Positions 19,946 through 27,759 of a stretch of DNA of 64,000 nucleotides are shown one piece after another. Below the pieces are notes generated by a model. The model saw only the letters and a program-made list of their open reading frames with translations, did not search any database and was not told where the DNA came from. Source of the DNA: Pedobacter ginsengisoli. Its GTDB lineage: Bacteria > Bacteroidota > Bacteroidia > Sphingobacteriales > Sphingobacteriaceae. The translations under genes and the position numbers were made by a program. The stretch lies in contig NZ_JASSYX010000001.1 of NCBI RefSeq assembly GCF_030244015.1, positions 1,178,001 through 1,242,000 of the forward strand. Direction: 5' to 3'. Position 1 is the first letter of the stretch. The number at the start of each line of letters is the position of its first letter.

Positions 19946-20581
19946 CTAGCTAAAACTAATGATGTCAGGGATCGCCGCAAGCGTCTCGTTGAGTTTTAAT
20001 AAAAACTGTTTCTTTCCTGACACCTGCCAGACCACCGTTAGTGTATCGCGGTCCTTACTGACCCGAAGCCTTTCAATGACCAGGTCGTCAGAATTCAACC
20101 GGTCTTCCAGCGCCTGGATCTGGCTGAAATCGGCATTGCGGAAGGTGACGCTCAGCATTTTTTGGCGCTGCAACTTTCCAATAAAGCGTTCTACACGACT
20201 CATCATTAACAGGGTGCCCAGGGTAATGAGGGTAAACAAAAATGCCAGAGCATGATAACCTATTCCTGTGGTCATGCCGATGGCTGCTGAAGTCCAGATG
20301 ACTGCCGCAGTAGTCAGCCCACGCACTGAAAACTGATCTTTAAAGATTACGCCGGCGCCGATAAAGCCGATGCCGGTAATGATATTTGCCGAGATCCTGT
20401 CGTCTGTTCCGGCACCATGCCGGGAAACGATGGTGAAAATAGTTGAACCCAGGGTAATCAGTATGATCGTGCGAAAGCCCGCAGACTTGTTTCTATATTC
20501 CCTTTCAAAGCCAATTATTCCGCCGCATAGCAATGCCATGAGCATACTCACTAAATCTGCTGTTCCGACGGTAAAATCCAT
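19946..20581 (-). CDS. MgtC/SapB family membrane protein
   Basis: A 211-residue inner-membrane protein. The N-terminal 140 residues carry four to five helices with the MgtC signatures LLCGGIIGFEREYRNKSAGF, TGIGFIGAGVIF and VRGLTTAAVIWTSAAIGM. The C-terminal 70 residues form a soluble ACT-like tail. MgtC proteins are linked to growth under low magnesium and to control of ATP synthase in pathogens; the role in an environmental bacterium is not known. It lies divergent from the PPK2 gene across about 105 bp, in which no promoter matching the Bacteroidota consensus was found. Confidence 0.9.
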   Translation of the reverse strand: MDFTVGTADLVSMLMALLCGGIIGFEREYRNKSAGFRTIILITLGSTIFTIVSRHGAGTDDRISANIITGIGFIGAGVIFKDQFSVRGLTTAAVIWTSAAIGMTTGIGYHALAFLFTLITLGTLLMMSRVERFIGKLQRQKMLSVTFRNADFSQIQALEDRLNSDDLVIERLRVSKDRDTLTVVWQVSGKKQFLLKLNETLAAIPDIISFS

Positions 20582-20686
20582 GGAGCTATTTTTTAAATTG
20601 TTAATGAATACAATTTAGCAGCCGGAATGTTTGCTTTGTACAGAAAAAACAATTTTCTGGCCCTGATCTTGCTTAATCCGTATTGT

Positions 20687-21577
20687 ATGAAAAAAGAAAT
20701 CGCGCTATACGCGGCCCCCTCTAAAAAAAAGATTCGCTTAAACGATTATTCAACCACTTACGGTGGGCCGATGGACAAACAAGCTGGTCAGCTGGAACTG
20801 GAAAAGATTAAGAAATCACTCCATACCAGTCAGGAAAAATTATATGCTTCCGGTACGCATGCGGTGCTTGTTGTCATCCAGGCAATGGACGCCGCAGGTA
20901 AAGACAGCGCGATTGAACATGTTTTTTCGGGGATCAATCCCCAGGGCTGCCAGGTGCATAGTTTTAAGACGCCAACTTCGGCAGAATACGGCCATGACTT
21001 CCTTTGGAGACATTATGCCGCGCTGCCGGCGAAAGGGAAGATCGGTATCCATAACCGTTCACATTACGAGTATGTCCTGGCTTGTAAAGTACACCCCGGG
21101 TACATTTTAAATGAGAACCTGCCTGATTATGTATCGCCTGATCAGATTGATCAGCGGTTCTGGAAGAACCGATATGAGAGCATCCGGAATTTTGAATCCC
21201 ATTTGTCGGCCAATGGAACTACGGTGATCAAAATCTTTTTGCATGTTTCCAAATCCGAACAAAAGCAACGTTTCCTGGACCGGATCAACGACCCGGAAAA
21301 GAACTGGAAGTTTGCGGGCGGTGATTTAAAGGAGCGGAAGTTATGGCGCCAGTATCAAGCTGCTTATGAAGAAGCCATTTCAGCAACCTCTACTCAAACG
21401 TGTCCCTGGTACATTGTCCCGGCAGATAAAAAATGGTATGCCAGACTGGTCGTTGCCAAAATTCTGGCCGACACTTTCGAAAAGCTGGATTTACAGTTCC
21501 CCGTCCTGGATGAAAAAGAGCAATCCGCCCTGGCTGCTTATAAAAAAGAGCTCGAAGATGAAAATGAGTCCAGCTAA
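20687..21577 (+). CDS. ppk2: polyphosphate kinase 2 family protein
   Basis: A 296-residue enzyme. The start at 20687 gives MKKEIALYAA; the frame opens 60 bp earlier with a hydrophobic stretch that is unlikely to be translated. The Walker A-like loop VIQAMDAAGKDSAIEHVF (residues 63-80) and lid-region motif HNRSHYEYVL (122-131) are diagnostic of PPK2, which transfers phosphate between polyphosphate and nucleotides (ADP/ATP, GDP/GTP or AMP depending on subtype). The subtype is not determined here. DRINDPEKNWKFAGGDLKER and WYIVPADKKWYARLVVAKIL complete the conserved C-terminal part. The gene stands alone and converges with the AraC-type regulator across a 29-bp gap. Confidence 0.93.
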   Translation: MKKEIALYAAPSKKKIRLNDYSTTYGGPMDKQAGQLELEKIKKSLHTSQEKLYASGTHAVLVVIQAMDAAGKDSAIEHVFSGINPQGCQVHSFKTPTSAEYGHDFLWRHYAALPAKGKIGIHNRSHYEYVLACKVHPGYILNENLPDYVSPDQIDQRFWKNRYESIRNFESHLSANGTTVIKIFLHVSKSEQKQRFLDRINDPEKNWKFAGGDLKERKLWRQYQAAYEEAISATSTQTCPWYIVPADKKWYARLVVAKILADTFEKLDLQFPVLDEKEQSALAAYKKELEDENESS

Positions 21578-21606
21578 AATTGTTCTGAAAAAGGACGGTT
21601 ATCGCC

Positions 21607-22596
21607 TTAAACGGTGGCTTCCTTATTGTACTTATTCCGGTATGCCAGCGGCGAAACCCCTGTAAACCTCCGGAATATTTCACGGAATGCTTTCAGGTCT
21701 GAATAGCCCACCTCATACATCACTTCATTAATTGTTTTGCGGGTAGTTTCAAATGATTTTTTTGCAGCTTCAACTTTGACACGCTGCACATATTCTATAG
21801 GAGTGTTCCCGGTTGCTTTTATAAACCTCCTGTCAAAATTTCTCCTGCCAATAGAAAATTTGGACGATAAGCTCTCCATGGAGATTTTTTTCGTTAACTG
21901 GCTTTCAATATAGGCCTGGGCCTCCTGGACCATCTCATCGCCATGCTGCTTCTGTCCTTTAAATATAATAAACGGCGACTGGCTTTGCCTGTCCATTTCA
22001 ATCTGAAAAACCTTGGAACAAAAAATCGCCGTCTGACGGTCATAGTACTTCTCGACAAGATATAGTGTCAGGTTTAAAAAAGAATAGGCCCCGCCATTGG
22101 TATAGATGCCATTTTCATCGGTGATCAGTTCATTGGTCTGGAGGTTTACATTTGGAAATAGTGCCCTGAATTTATCGGCATAGTTCCAATGGGTAGAGCA
22201 GTTTTTGCCGTCAAGTAGGCCTGCAGAGGCGAGCATGAAAGTGCCGCTGCACATCGTGGCTATTTCTGCGCCGTTTTTATATTGTTTTGTAATCCAGTCG
22301 ACAATACCAACGTTCCCCTTCTGTGCTTTTTCATAGCTGCTGCCCAAAGATGGGATAATGATCAGGTTTGTTTTCCCGATTTCAGAAATGTGAGCGTGGG
22401 TCTTCACCGAAAAAAGACCGCTTGCTAAATTTGTACTTTGTGTTATACCTGCTATTTCAATCTTAAACAGCTCTTTGCCGCCGTTTTCTTTATGGTATTC
22501 ATTGGCTCTGGTAAATATTTCATAGGCACCTGCTATACAAGCTACAGTACCGAGGTTTGTCTGGCCATCAGGGGCGATGATAGTAATGTGCTTCAT
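21607..22596 (-). CDS. AraC-family regulator with DJ-1/PfpI-like N-terminal domain
   Basis: A 329-residue regulator. Start 22596 is preferred because a Bacteroidota-type promoter ends about 40 bp upstream and the preceding frame is low-complexity. Residues 1-190 form a class-I glutamine-amidotransferase-like (DJ-1/PfpI) domain with the nucleophile-elbow segment EIATMCSGTFMLASAG. Residues 225-329 form the AraC helix-turn-helix pair (SMESLSSKFSIGRRNFDRRF and INEVMYEVGYSDLKAFREIF). The GATase-like domain normally binds a metabolite. It is divergent from the SRPBCC gene at 22753, which is a likely target. Confidence 0.93.
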   Translation of the reverse strand: MKHITIIAPDGQTNLGTVACIAGAYEIFTRANEYHKENGGKELFKIEIAGITQSTNLASGLFSVKTHAHISEIGKTNLIIIPSLGSSYEKAQKGNVGIVDWITKQYKNGAEIATMCSGTFMLASAGLLDGKNCSTHWNYADKFRALFPNVNLQTNELITDENGIYTNGGAYSFLNLTLYLVEKYYDRQTAIFCSKVFQIEMDRQSQSPFIIFKGQKQHGDEMVQEAQAYIESQLTKKISMESLSSKFSIGRRNFDRRFIKATGNTPIEYVQRVKVEAAKKSFETTRKTINEVMYEVGYSDLKAFREIFRRFTGVSPLAYRNKYNKEATV

Positions 22597-22637
22597 TATT
22601 TTTTGATTATAGTAATGTGCTTTATTGTTTTTTCTTA

Positions 22638-22668
22638 CAAAGATAAAAAATCTGTATGTCCAAATCAA
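22638..22668 (-). promoter_or_regulatory. Bacteroidota-type promoter for the AraC-family gene
   Basis: Read on the minus strand, a TTG (-33 element, plus-strand CAA at 22666-22668) is followed after 20 nt by TATCTTTG (plus-strand CAAAGATA at 22638-22645). This fits the consensus TTG-N19-21-TAnnTTTG, and transcription would begin about 35 nt before the chosen start codon at 22596. Confidence 0.55.
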
Positions 22669-22752
22669 CCCATCATAATGTCTATTTTGCCCTATGCAAA
22701 GGTGGCTGGTTTGCCAGTAAATTTGTCCATAACTTAAACTACAAATCCAATT

Positions 22753-23199
22753 ATGAAAACATCTGATTTCACTACCTCCATATTGGCAGACCAAACACAG
22801 AGAGAAGTTTTTGATGCAGTCAGCAACCCTCAGATTTGGTGGCCTGGAGACATTGCCGGCAGCCCAGAGAAAATTAACGATGAATTTACCTACCGATATA
22901 AAGACATTCATTATTCAAAGCAAAAGCTAGTAGAAATGGTGCCTGATCAGAAAGTAGTATGGCTGGTTACCGAAAGCCAGCTTAATTTTACTGCGGACGC
23001 CAGCGAATGGACCGGAACAAAAATCATTTTTGAAATCTCAAAAGAAGGCAGTAAAACCAGGTTAAATTTTACCCATCAGGGATTATCTCCGGAAATTGAG
23101 TGTTTTGATGCCTGCTCAGGTGCATGGAGCCAAATCATTCAGCAAAGCCTGTTCAGCCTGATCACGACGGGAAAAGTGGAGCAGCTTAATTTAACTTAA
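22753..23199 (+). CDS. SRPBCC/AHSA1-like domain protein
   Basis: A 148-residue single-domain protein. The layout MKTSDFTTSILADQTQREVF, then DAVSNPQIWWPGDI, DFT-to-TYRYKD strands and the final long helix GAWSQIIQQSLFSLITTG match START/SRPBCC proteins of the AHSA1 type, which hold hydrophobic ligands in a deep pocket. There is no signal peptide. It is divergently transcribed from the AraC-type regulator. A TAAATTTG box at 22718-22725 fits the -7 consensus but has no well-spaced TTG, so the promoter is tentative. The ligand is unknown; the DinB-like and PEP-mutase-like genes follow on the same strand. Confidence 0.8.
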   Translation: MKTSDFTTSILADQTQREVFDAVSNPQIWWPGDIAGSPEKINDEFTYRYKDIHYSKQKLVEMVPDQKVVWLVTESQLNFTADASEWTGTKIIFEISKEGSKTRLNFTHQGLSPEIECFDACSGAWSQIIQQSLFSLITTGKVEQLNLT

Positions 23200-23289
23200 T
23201 CATCTTAATTTACTTTATCATCGGGGAAGTAGTAAATTTATCAGAAGCGAAAGTAGAATCGAACAATTCACCTAAAAAATCTAAAGAAT

Positions 23290-23817
23290 ATGAAAACAAA
23301 AGTTTTAGCAATCTCACTGTGTTTACTCATAGGCAGTCAATTGGCAAAGGCACAAGTAAAAGTAGCTGATGTGGTAAAAGAATGGGAAAGATCGAAGGCT
23401 TATACCATGGAATATCTGGATGCAATGCCGGAAAGTGGGTATGCTTTAAAACCTACTCCTGAAATGCGGTCTTTTGCAGAGCAGGTATTGCATCTGGCAG
23501 ACGCCAATTATGGCCTCACTTCGGCTGCTTTAGGCTCGAAAAGCCCGTTCGCGAGGGCTGAGCTGGAAAAAAGCAGTGATAAGTCCAAATCTAATGTGAG
23601 CAAACTGGTTCTGGCCAGTTACGATTTTGTGATCGCCAGCATTAAAAAGATGTCAGAAGCGCAACTCAATGAGTCCATCAAATTGTTTGACAAGTTCGAT
23701 ATGTCTAAAGGAACGGCTTTGGCAAAGGTACTTGAACATCAGGCACATCACAGGGGACAAACAACGGTATACCTTCGGCTGGCAGGTGTTAAACCACCAG
23801 AAGAAAAACTATTTTAA
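23290..23817 (+). CDS. exported DinB-family protein
   Basis: A 175-residue protein with a clear signal peptide (residues 1-21, ending LAKAQ), which is uncommon for the usually cytosolic DinB four-helix bundles. The metal-binding histidine triad is present: H68 in VLHLADANYG, and H150 and H154 in EHQAHHRGQTTVYLRLAG. DinB proteins bind zinc or nickel and often act as thiol-dependent transferases or remain uncharacterised. Export suggests a periplasmic role. It is spaced 90 bp after the SRPBCC gene and 8 bp before the next gene, with which it is probably co-transcribed. Confidence 0.88.
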   Translation: MKTKVLAISLCLLIGSQLAKAQVKVADVVKEWERSKAYTMEYLDAMPESGYALKPTPEMRSFAEQVLHLADANYGLTSAALGSKSPFARAELEKSSDKSKSNVSKLVLASYDFVIASIKKMSEAQLNESIKLFDKFDMSKGTALAKVLEHQAHHRGQTTVYLRLAGVKPPEEKLF

Positions 23818-23825
23818 AAATCAAT

Positions 23826-24569
23826 ATGAACCATTACCAAACATTTTATGACCTGCATCACCGGGAGCAGCCCCTGCTGATCGGTAATGCCTGGAATGCC
23901 AAAAGCGCCCAAATCATTGAGAAAGCCGGGTTTGATGCAATTGCTACTTCAAGTGGGGCCATTGCTGATTCGCTGGGCTATAAAGACGGAGAAAATATCC
24001 CATTTTCCGAAATGCGCTATATTGTCGAGCGGATCAAGTCGGTAAGCAGCATTCCGGTCTCAGTGGATATGGAACGGGGATATTCGGATGATCTGAAACT
24101 TGTTGTTGAAAATATTCAGAAAATGTTGGATATGGGCGTAGCAGGCATTAACCTCGAGGATAATCAGGGCGAGGAAATATATCTTAAAAAATTATATGTC
24201 ATCCGGAACTTCCTGCAACAAACCAATCAGCAGTTGTTTATCAATGCCAGAACAGATGTCTTTCTTCAGAAATTGCCTGATCCATTGGAAACAGTCATCA
24301 TCAGGGCTGGGCTATATAAAGATGCCGGTGCTGATGGCCTTTTTGTAACGGGTGTGCAGGATACCGGAACGATCAGAGAAATTGTGTCAGCTGTTTCATT
24401 GCCCGTAAATGTGGTAGGCGTTTCGCAAATATCATCCGTTCAGCTGCTGGCAGATTGCGGAGTGAAAAGGATCAGTATGGCCGGAATTTTATATTCAGCA
24501 GGGTATAAAAAGATTGACAACCTTGTATTAGCGGTTAAGGGAGAAGATTCATTAGCAGGGTTGTATTAA
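23826..24569 (+). CDS. isocitrate lyase/phosphoenolpyruvate mutase superfamily enzyme
   Basis: A 247-residue TIM-barrel enzyme. LIGNAWNAKSAQIIEKAGFDAIATSS, VSVDMERGYSD, GINLEDNQGEE and FINARTDVFL follow the order of the PEP mutase/isocitrate lyase superfamily, and C-terminal RISMAGILYSAGYKKI fits as well. The size matches carboxyphosphonoenolpyruvate mutase and oxaloacetate-hydrolase-like members rather than isocitrate lyase. The catalytic loop with the Cys of isocitrate/methylisocitrate lyases is not seen. The reaction is probably cleavage or rearrangement of a 2-oxo acid. It sits 8 bp after the DinB gene. Confidence 0.85.
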   Translation: MNHYQTFYDLHHREQPLLIGNAWNAKSAQIIEKAGFDAIATSSGAIADSLGYKDGENIPFSEMRYIVERIKSVSSIPVSVDMERGYSDDLKLVVENIQKMLDMGVAGINLEDNQGEEIYLKKLYVIRNFLQQTNQQLFINARTDVFLQKLPDPLETVIIRAGLYKDAGADGLFVTGVQDTGTIREIVSAVSLPVNVVGVSQISSVQLLADCGVKRISMAGILYSAGYKKIDNLVLAVKGEDSLAGLY

Positions 24570-24662
24570 ATTACGCTGTACAGTAAGGGAGTAAAATAAT
24601 GATTTACTCAGCAGCTTATTTCAATATCCCCCGGTAATCCCGGAGAAATCACAGAGTAATCG

Positions 24663-24775
24663 GCGAGTTGGAATACCCTTGCGATACCCCTGCGTCAGGG
24701 TTTCCATACCCCGGGGGTACAGCAACGGGTATCGCAGCTGTGACGCAACAGTATTACAAGGGTCTTCCAACTCCG
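24663..24775. repeat. complex inverted-repeat element in the 24570-24828 intergenic gap
   Basis: Outer arms at 24665-24681 and 24757-24773 are inverted copies matching at 16 of 17 positions. Inside, GCGATACCC (24681-24689) is mirrored at 24727-24735 and TGCGTCA (24691-24697) at 24741-24747, but in an order that cannot all pair at once. The centre (24707-24719) is a near-palindrome around CCCCGGGGG. Three spaced copies of GCGATTT follow at 24786, 24797 and 24807. This resembles a dispersed intergenic repeat (REP-like) and lies between convergent gene ends, where it could also act in termination. Confidence 0.55.
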
Positions 24776-24828
24776 GGATTTGAGCGCGATTTCAATGCGA
24801 TTTAACGCGATTTCTAATAAGAATTCAC

Positions 24829-26019
24829 TTACTGACCAAACTCCAGTTCGACAGGCTCAGTAGATTTAGCTGGCTTTTTCCGGCGCTCTGTGATTTTAAC
24901 AAAGCTGAGACCAAAGGATAACAGCAGGAGAGAAACAGTCATCCAGACTACTTGATGAACACCGTAGTGCGCGATCACAAAACCGCCGAGTAAAGTTCCC
25001 AAAGTGATCCCGGCATTGAAGAATGAGGGAAGTAAACTATTGACAAAATCCAGCTTGGTACCGCGCACACCATTTATAACGTGCAGGTTAGCCACCAAAA
25101 ATCCTCCTGTATGGATAAATCCCCAGACAGAAAGGAGGATAACCATAGGGATAAAGAATCCACCTAATTTATACGCCAGCAGATGCATTACAGCTAATGC
25201 GACTAAAAACACACGGCTGGTCAGCTGTATGTTTTTGCTTAATGCAATACCGGTTAGCCAGTTTCCAAGTATCCCGGTTCCGCCAAAAATCAGCAGCATG
25301 ATGCTTATTTGTACTCCATTCATTTTTGAAACCTTGTCCAGGTATTCAGCCAGATAACCATAAGTGGCAAACATGCCTGCCAGTATCATGGTCGAAGTCA
25401 AAAGTCGTACCCACAACTGCACACTGCTCAGGATCCGGAGCTGACTTTTAGGGTTTGTTTGTTTTTCGGTAACCGGCATAGAAGGAACAAATATGGCCAG
25501 CGCAGCAAAAGCGAACAGGTTAATAAATGCAGAGAGTACAAATGATGCCCGCCAGCTGAACAGATCAGCTACATAAGTGGTCAATGGAACACCCAATACA
25601 GTTGCTATGCTCAAACCGGCCATCACTATGGCAATTGCTTTAGGTGCATCCTTCGGCCCGGCCTGTTTTGAAGCAGCTGTCATCGCTACCGCCCAGAACA
25701 CGGGATGCAAAAATGCCGGTATGATCCGGGCGATCATCAGAACAGTAAAATTCGGCGCTATAGCGGAAAGCAAATTGGAAATGACAAATATGGCGAGCAC
25801 CAGGCACATGATGGTTTTACGGTTCATTTTCGCGGTAAGCATATTGGTAAAGGGACCGGCCAGTGCCACTGTTAGGGCAAAGCCACTGAGCAGCCAGCCA
25901 GCAGTATCTACTGATATATGAAATTCTTTGACCAGGGCAGGCAATATGCCGATGACGCCAAATTCTGTAGTGATGATTCCAAAGGCCCCAAGGGCCATGA
26001 TATAGATAGATTTATTCAT
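24829..26019 (-). CDS. MFS transporter (drug-efflux-like, DHA1 type)
   Basis: A 396-residue inner-membrane protein with about 12 transmembrane helices. The N-terminal ALGAFGIITTEFGVIGILPAL and LLSGFALTVALAGPFTNMLT, then the loop AKMNRKTIMC, fit the DHA1 sub-family that includes arabinose-efflux-like and multidrug exporters. VMAGLSIATVLGVPLTTYV is the motif-C region. It lies 75 bp downstream of the ArsR-type repressor gene on the same strand and is probably co-transcribed, implying induction when the repressor releases its ligand-sensitive operator. The substrate is unknown. Confidence 0.92.
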   Translation of the reverse strand: MNKSIYIMALGAFGIITTEFGVIGILPALVKEFHISVDTAGWLLSGFALTVALAGPFTNMLTAKMNRKTIMCLVLAIFVISNLLSAIAPNFTVLMIARIIPAFLHPVFWAVAMTAASKQAGPKDAPKAIAIVMAGLSIATVLGVPLTTYVADLFSWRASFVLSAFINLFAFAALAIFVPSMPVTEKQTNPKSQLRILSSVQLWVRLLTSTMILAGMFATYGYLAEYLDKVSKMNGVQISIMLLIFGGTGILGNWLTGIALSKNIQLTSRVFLVALAVMHLLAYKLGGFFIPMVILLSVWGFIHTGGFLVANLHVINGVRGTKLDFVNSLLPSFFNAGITLGTLLGGFVIAHYGVHQVVWMTVSLLLLSFGLSFVKITERRKKPAKSTEPVELEFGQ

Positions 26020-26094
26020 TGATTTAACATTTAAATATTCAAATATTTCAATATATTAAAGCAGTTTATTGCTTTATTTATAAAGTAGGTTTTC

Positions 26095-26370
26095 TTAATC
26101 TTTTAGCTCATTCAAACTGGCGATGTATTCATCCAGTACCTGCTGATTCAGCACATACTTTAAGTTGCGTCCTTCTTTTTCAGGTAGAAGCAGTTCCGCA
26201 TCTACTAATAATTTCAAATGATGTGAAACGGAAGGCTGGGTGAGGTCCAGCAGGTCATTGACTTCAGCACAGTAAAGACAGTCTTTCTTTTTTTTAAATT
26301 CCTGTAAAATAGCGATCCGGCTGACATCACTCAGTGCCTTGGATATCCGCTCTATTTTTTTATTGTCCAT
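26095..26370 (-). CDS. ArsR-family winged-helix repressor with a CxxC motif
   Basis: A 91-residue repressor. The start at 26370 is chosen because the predicted transcription start lies at about 26401, ruling out the longer GTG frame from 26403. ALSDVSRIAILQEF and the recognition helix DLTQPSVSHHLKLLVDAEL are canonical. C31 and C34 (DCLYCAEV) fall in the helix that carries the metal-binding CxC of arsenic sensors, so a metal or thiol-reactive ligand is possible. A perfect palindrome upstream is the likely operator. It is followed by an MFS exporter gene, making a compact sensor-exporter unit. Confidence 0.93.
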   Translation of the reverse strand: MDNKKIERISKALSDVSRIAILQEFKKKKDCLYCAEVNDLLDLTQPSVSHHLKLLVDAELLLPEKEGRNLKYVLNQQVLDEYIASLNELKD

Positions 26371-26407
26371 TGCTTTGGCCGGTATTGGTATTGGTGACTG
26401 CACCGAT

Positions 26408-26438
26408 CAAAGGTAAATATATCTTTTTATATATAGAA
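26408..26438 (-). promoter_or_regulatory. predicted promoter of the arsR-type gene
   Basis: On the minus strand TACCTTTG (plus CAAAGGTA at 26408-26415) fits the -7 consensus TAnnTTTG. Twenty nt upstream is TTC rather than TTG at the -33 position (26436-26438), which overlaps the operator palindrome. Confidence 0.5.
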
Positions 26439-26455
26439 GTATTTCTATATATAAA
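26426..26455. promoter_or_regulatory. operator-like perfect palindrome upstream of arsR
   Basis: Two perfectly complementary 13-bp arms (26426-26438 and 26443-26455) flank the 4-nt spacer GTAT. The palindrome covers the predicted -33 element of the arsR-type promoter, as expected for autorepression by a dimeric winged-helix protein. Confidence 0.7.
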
Positions 26456-26792
26456 TGTAAAATGAATAAATACGATGGACAGTCGCCTGTTCAGTTCAAT
26501 TATCTAAACAAACTACCGGTGCCTCAAACTTTTTAGGTTGTGAGGGGTTGTATAGGTGAAATCTAATCAAATAGCGATGTCCATCTTTCTCGAATTCCCT
26601 TCAATTGAAGATTATCCCATCTATTCTACAGTTGATCATGCCCAGGATGATGGCCTGATTCCGGCTGCTGCTTTCAACTGGCTCATGACACTGGAGTTTT
26701 CCGCACTGAAGTCCCCGGAAATTTCCAGCGCTATAATTACGGATGCGGCTCCGGATGAGCTCAGTACTGTTTAAGGTTATTGCTTCAACATT
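26456..26792. other. 337-bp gap with only a doubtful small frame
   Basis: This stretch separates the ArsR operator from the VanZ gene end. A GTG-initiated frame at 26556-26774 (72 codons, plus strand) matches nothing I recognise and has no convincing start signal. I see no RNA gene, terminator or clear remnant. It might be a decayed gene. Confidence 0.3.
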
Positions 26793-27692
26793 TTACTGTC
26801 CGCTTAGTTTTTCCTGACCTGGTGTGTTGCATACTAAAACAACCGTTGCAATTTTGTTACCGTCCTGATCTGATTCGAATGTGACTATCGTTACCCTGTT
26901 GCCTATTTTCAAATTGGACGCCAATAGGGCACCTGCGGAATTTCTGATCTTTGTCCCGTCTGTAAGCTTAATAAGCTGTTCGCTGCCATCACGCGCTTTA
27001 ATGGTGATGGCATGACTTCCTGTACCAACGATCTGCCCGAGTCCGCCTGTTCCACCGCAGGGATCGTCAGCCACGGGAATTCCACCTTTATCCTTATCTG
27101 CATGATCAGACCGGTTGCTCCTGGGGCCTTGTTCGAAACTTAAGGGCAGCTGGCCTTTCTGATAAACAACGGCGCCATAAAATACAGCTGCCGCAACAAG
27201 GACAATAGAAAGACCTGCTGCGATCCTTATATTTTCAGACTTCATTGAATGCAGCTTCTTTGCCAGAATCATAAATGCCCAATAACCAATCATTACGCCG
27301 AGTCCGTTCAGGATCACATCGTCAATATCAAATATGCCTACGCGCAACACCACCTGCAATCCTTCGATCGCAAAACCAAAGGCAACTGCTACAGCGAGTG
27401 TTTTTTTCCAGGTTATGTTCCGGAAAATCAAAGGAAGAAGAAATCCAACCGGCATTAATAAAACAATATTTCCGACAAGATTAATGCCTCCGATCATCAG
27501 GCCTTTCTCGCCGAGCAGATACACTAGAATGGTCTTGAACGGTACTAAGTTGGCCGGGCCAGTTTGCGATCCTCCAAAATAAATCATCAGTGAGCCTATC
27601 CTGATCATTGGTACGTCCTTGTAGACCATTACCTTGATCAGCACTGCGCTATATGTGATGAGTAGAAATGTTGATATGATTCGCTGTTTCAT
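26793..27692 (-). CDS. VanZ-like membrane protein with C-terminal beta-domain
   Basis: A 299-residue protein. Residues 1-170 hold about five membrane helices with the VanZ features NLVPFKTI, NLVGNIVLLMPVGFLLPLIF, AIEGLQVV and FDIDDVILNGLGVMIGY. A Gly/Asp-rich linker follows (about 185-215), then a soluble beta-rich domain (about 215-290; ITIKARDGSEQLIKLTDGTK and LKIGNRVTIV) resembling DUF5666-type OB/SH3-like domains. VanZ was first found beside glycopeptide-resistance genes and confers low-level teicoplanin resistance, but most homologues are of unknown function. The added domain is unusual. It lies 67 bp downstream of the outer-membrane receptor gene on the same strand. Confidence 0.85.
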   Translation of the reverse strand: MKQRIISTFLLITYSAVLIKVMVYKDVPMIRIGSLMIYFGGSQTGPANLVPFKTILVYLLGEKGLMIGGINLVGNIVLLMPVGFLLPLIFRNITWKKTLAVAVAFGFAIEGLQVVLRVGIFDIDDVILNGLGVMIGYWAFMILAKKLHSMKSENIRIAAGLSIVLVAAAVFYGAVVYQKGQLPLSFEQGPRSNRSDHADKDKGGIPVADDPCGGTGGLGQIVGTGSHAITIKARDGSEQLIKLTDGTKIRNSAGALLASNLKIGNRVTIVTFESDQDGNKIATVVLVCNTPGQEKLSGQ

Positions 27693-27759
27693 AGATTTAA
27701 GTTATTCTTTTTAATTTATACGTCGGTTTTAATTTTATATATCCTATTTCAATTTATCA

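Noticed and set aside
22597..22911. N-terminal extension of the AraC-type regulator
   Set aside because: It reads across the predicted promoter and overlaps the divergent SRPBCC gene.
26556..26774. Plus-strand 72-codon frame
   Set aside because: GTG start, no initiation signal and no similarity recognised; not listed as a gene, only noted in the gap entry.
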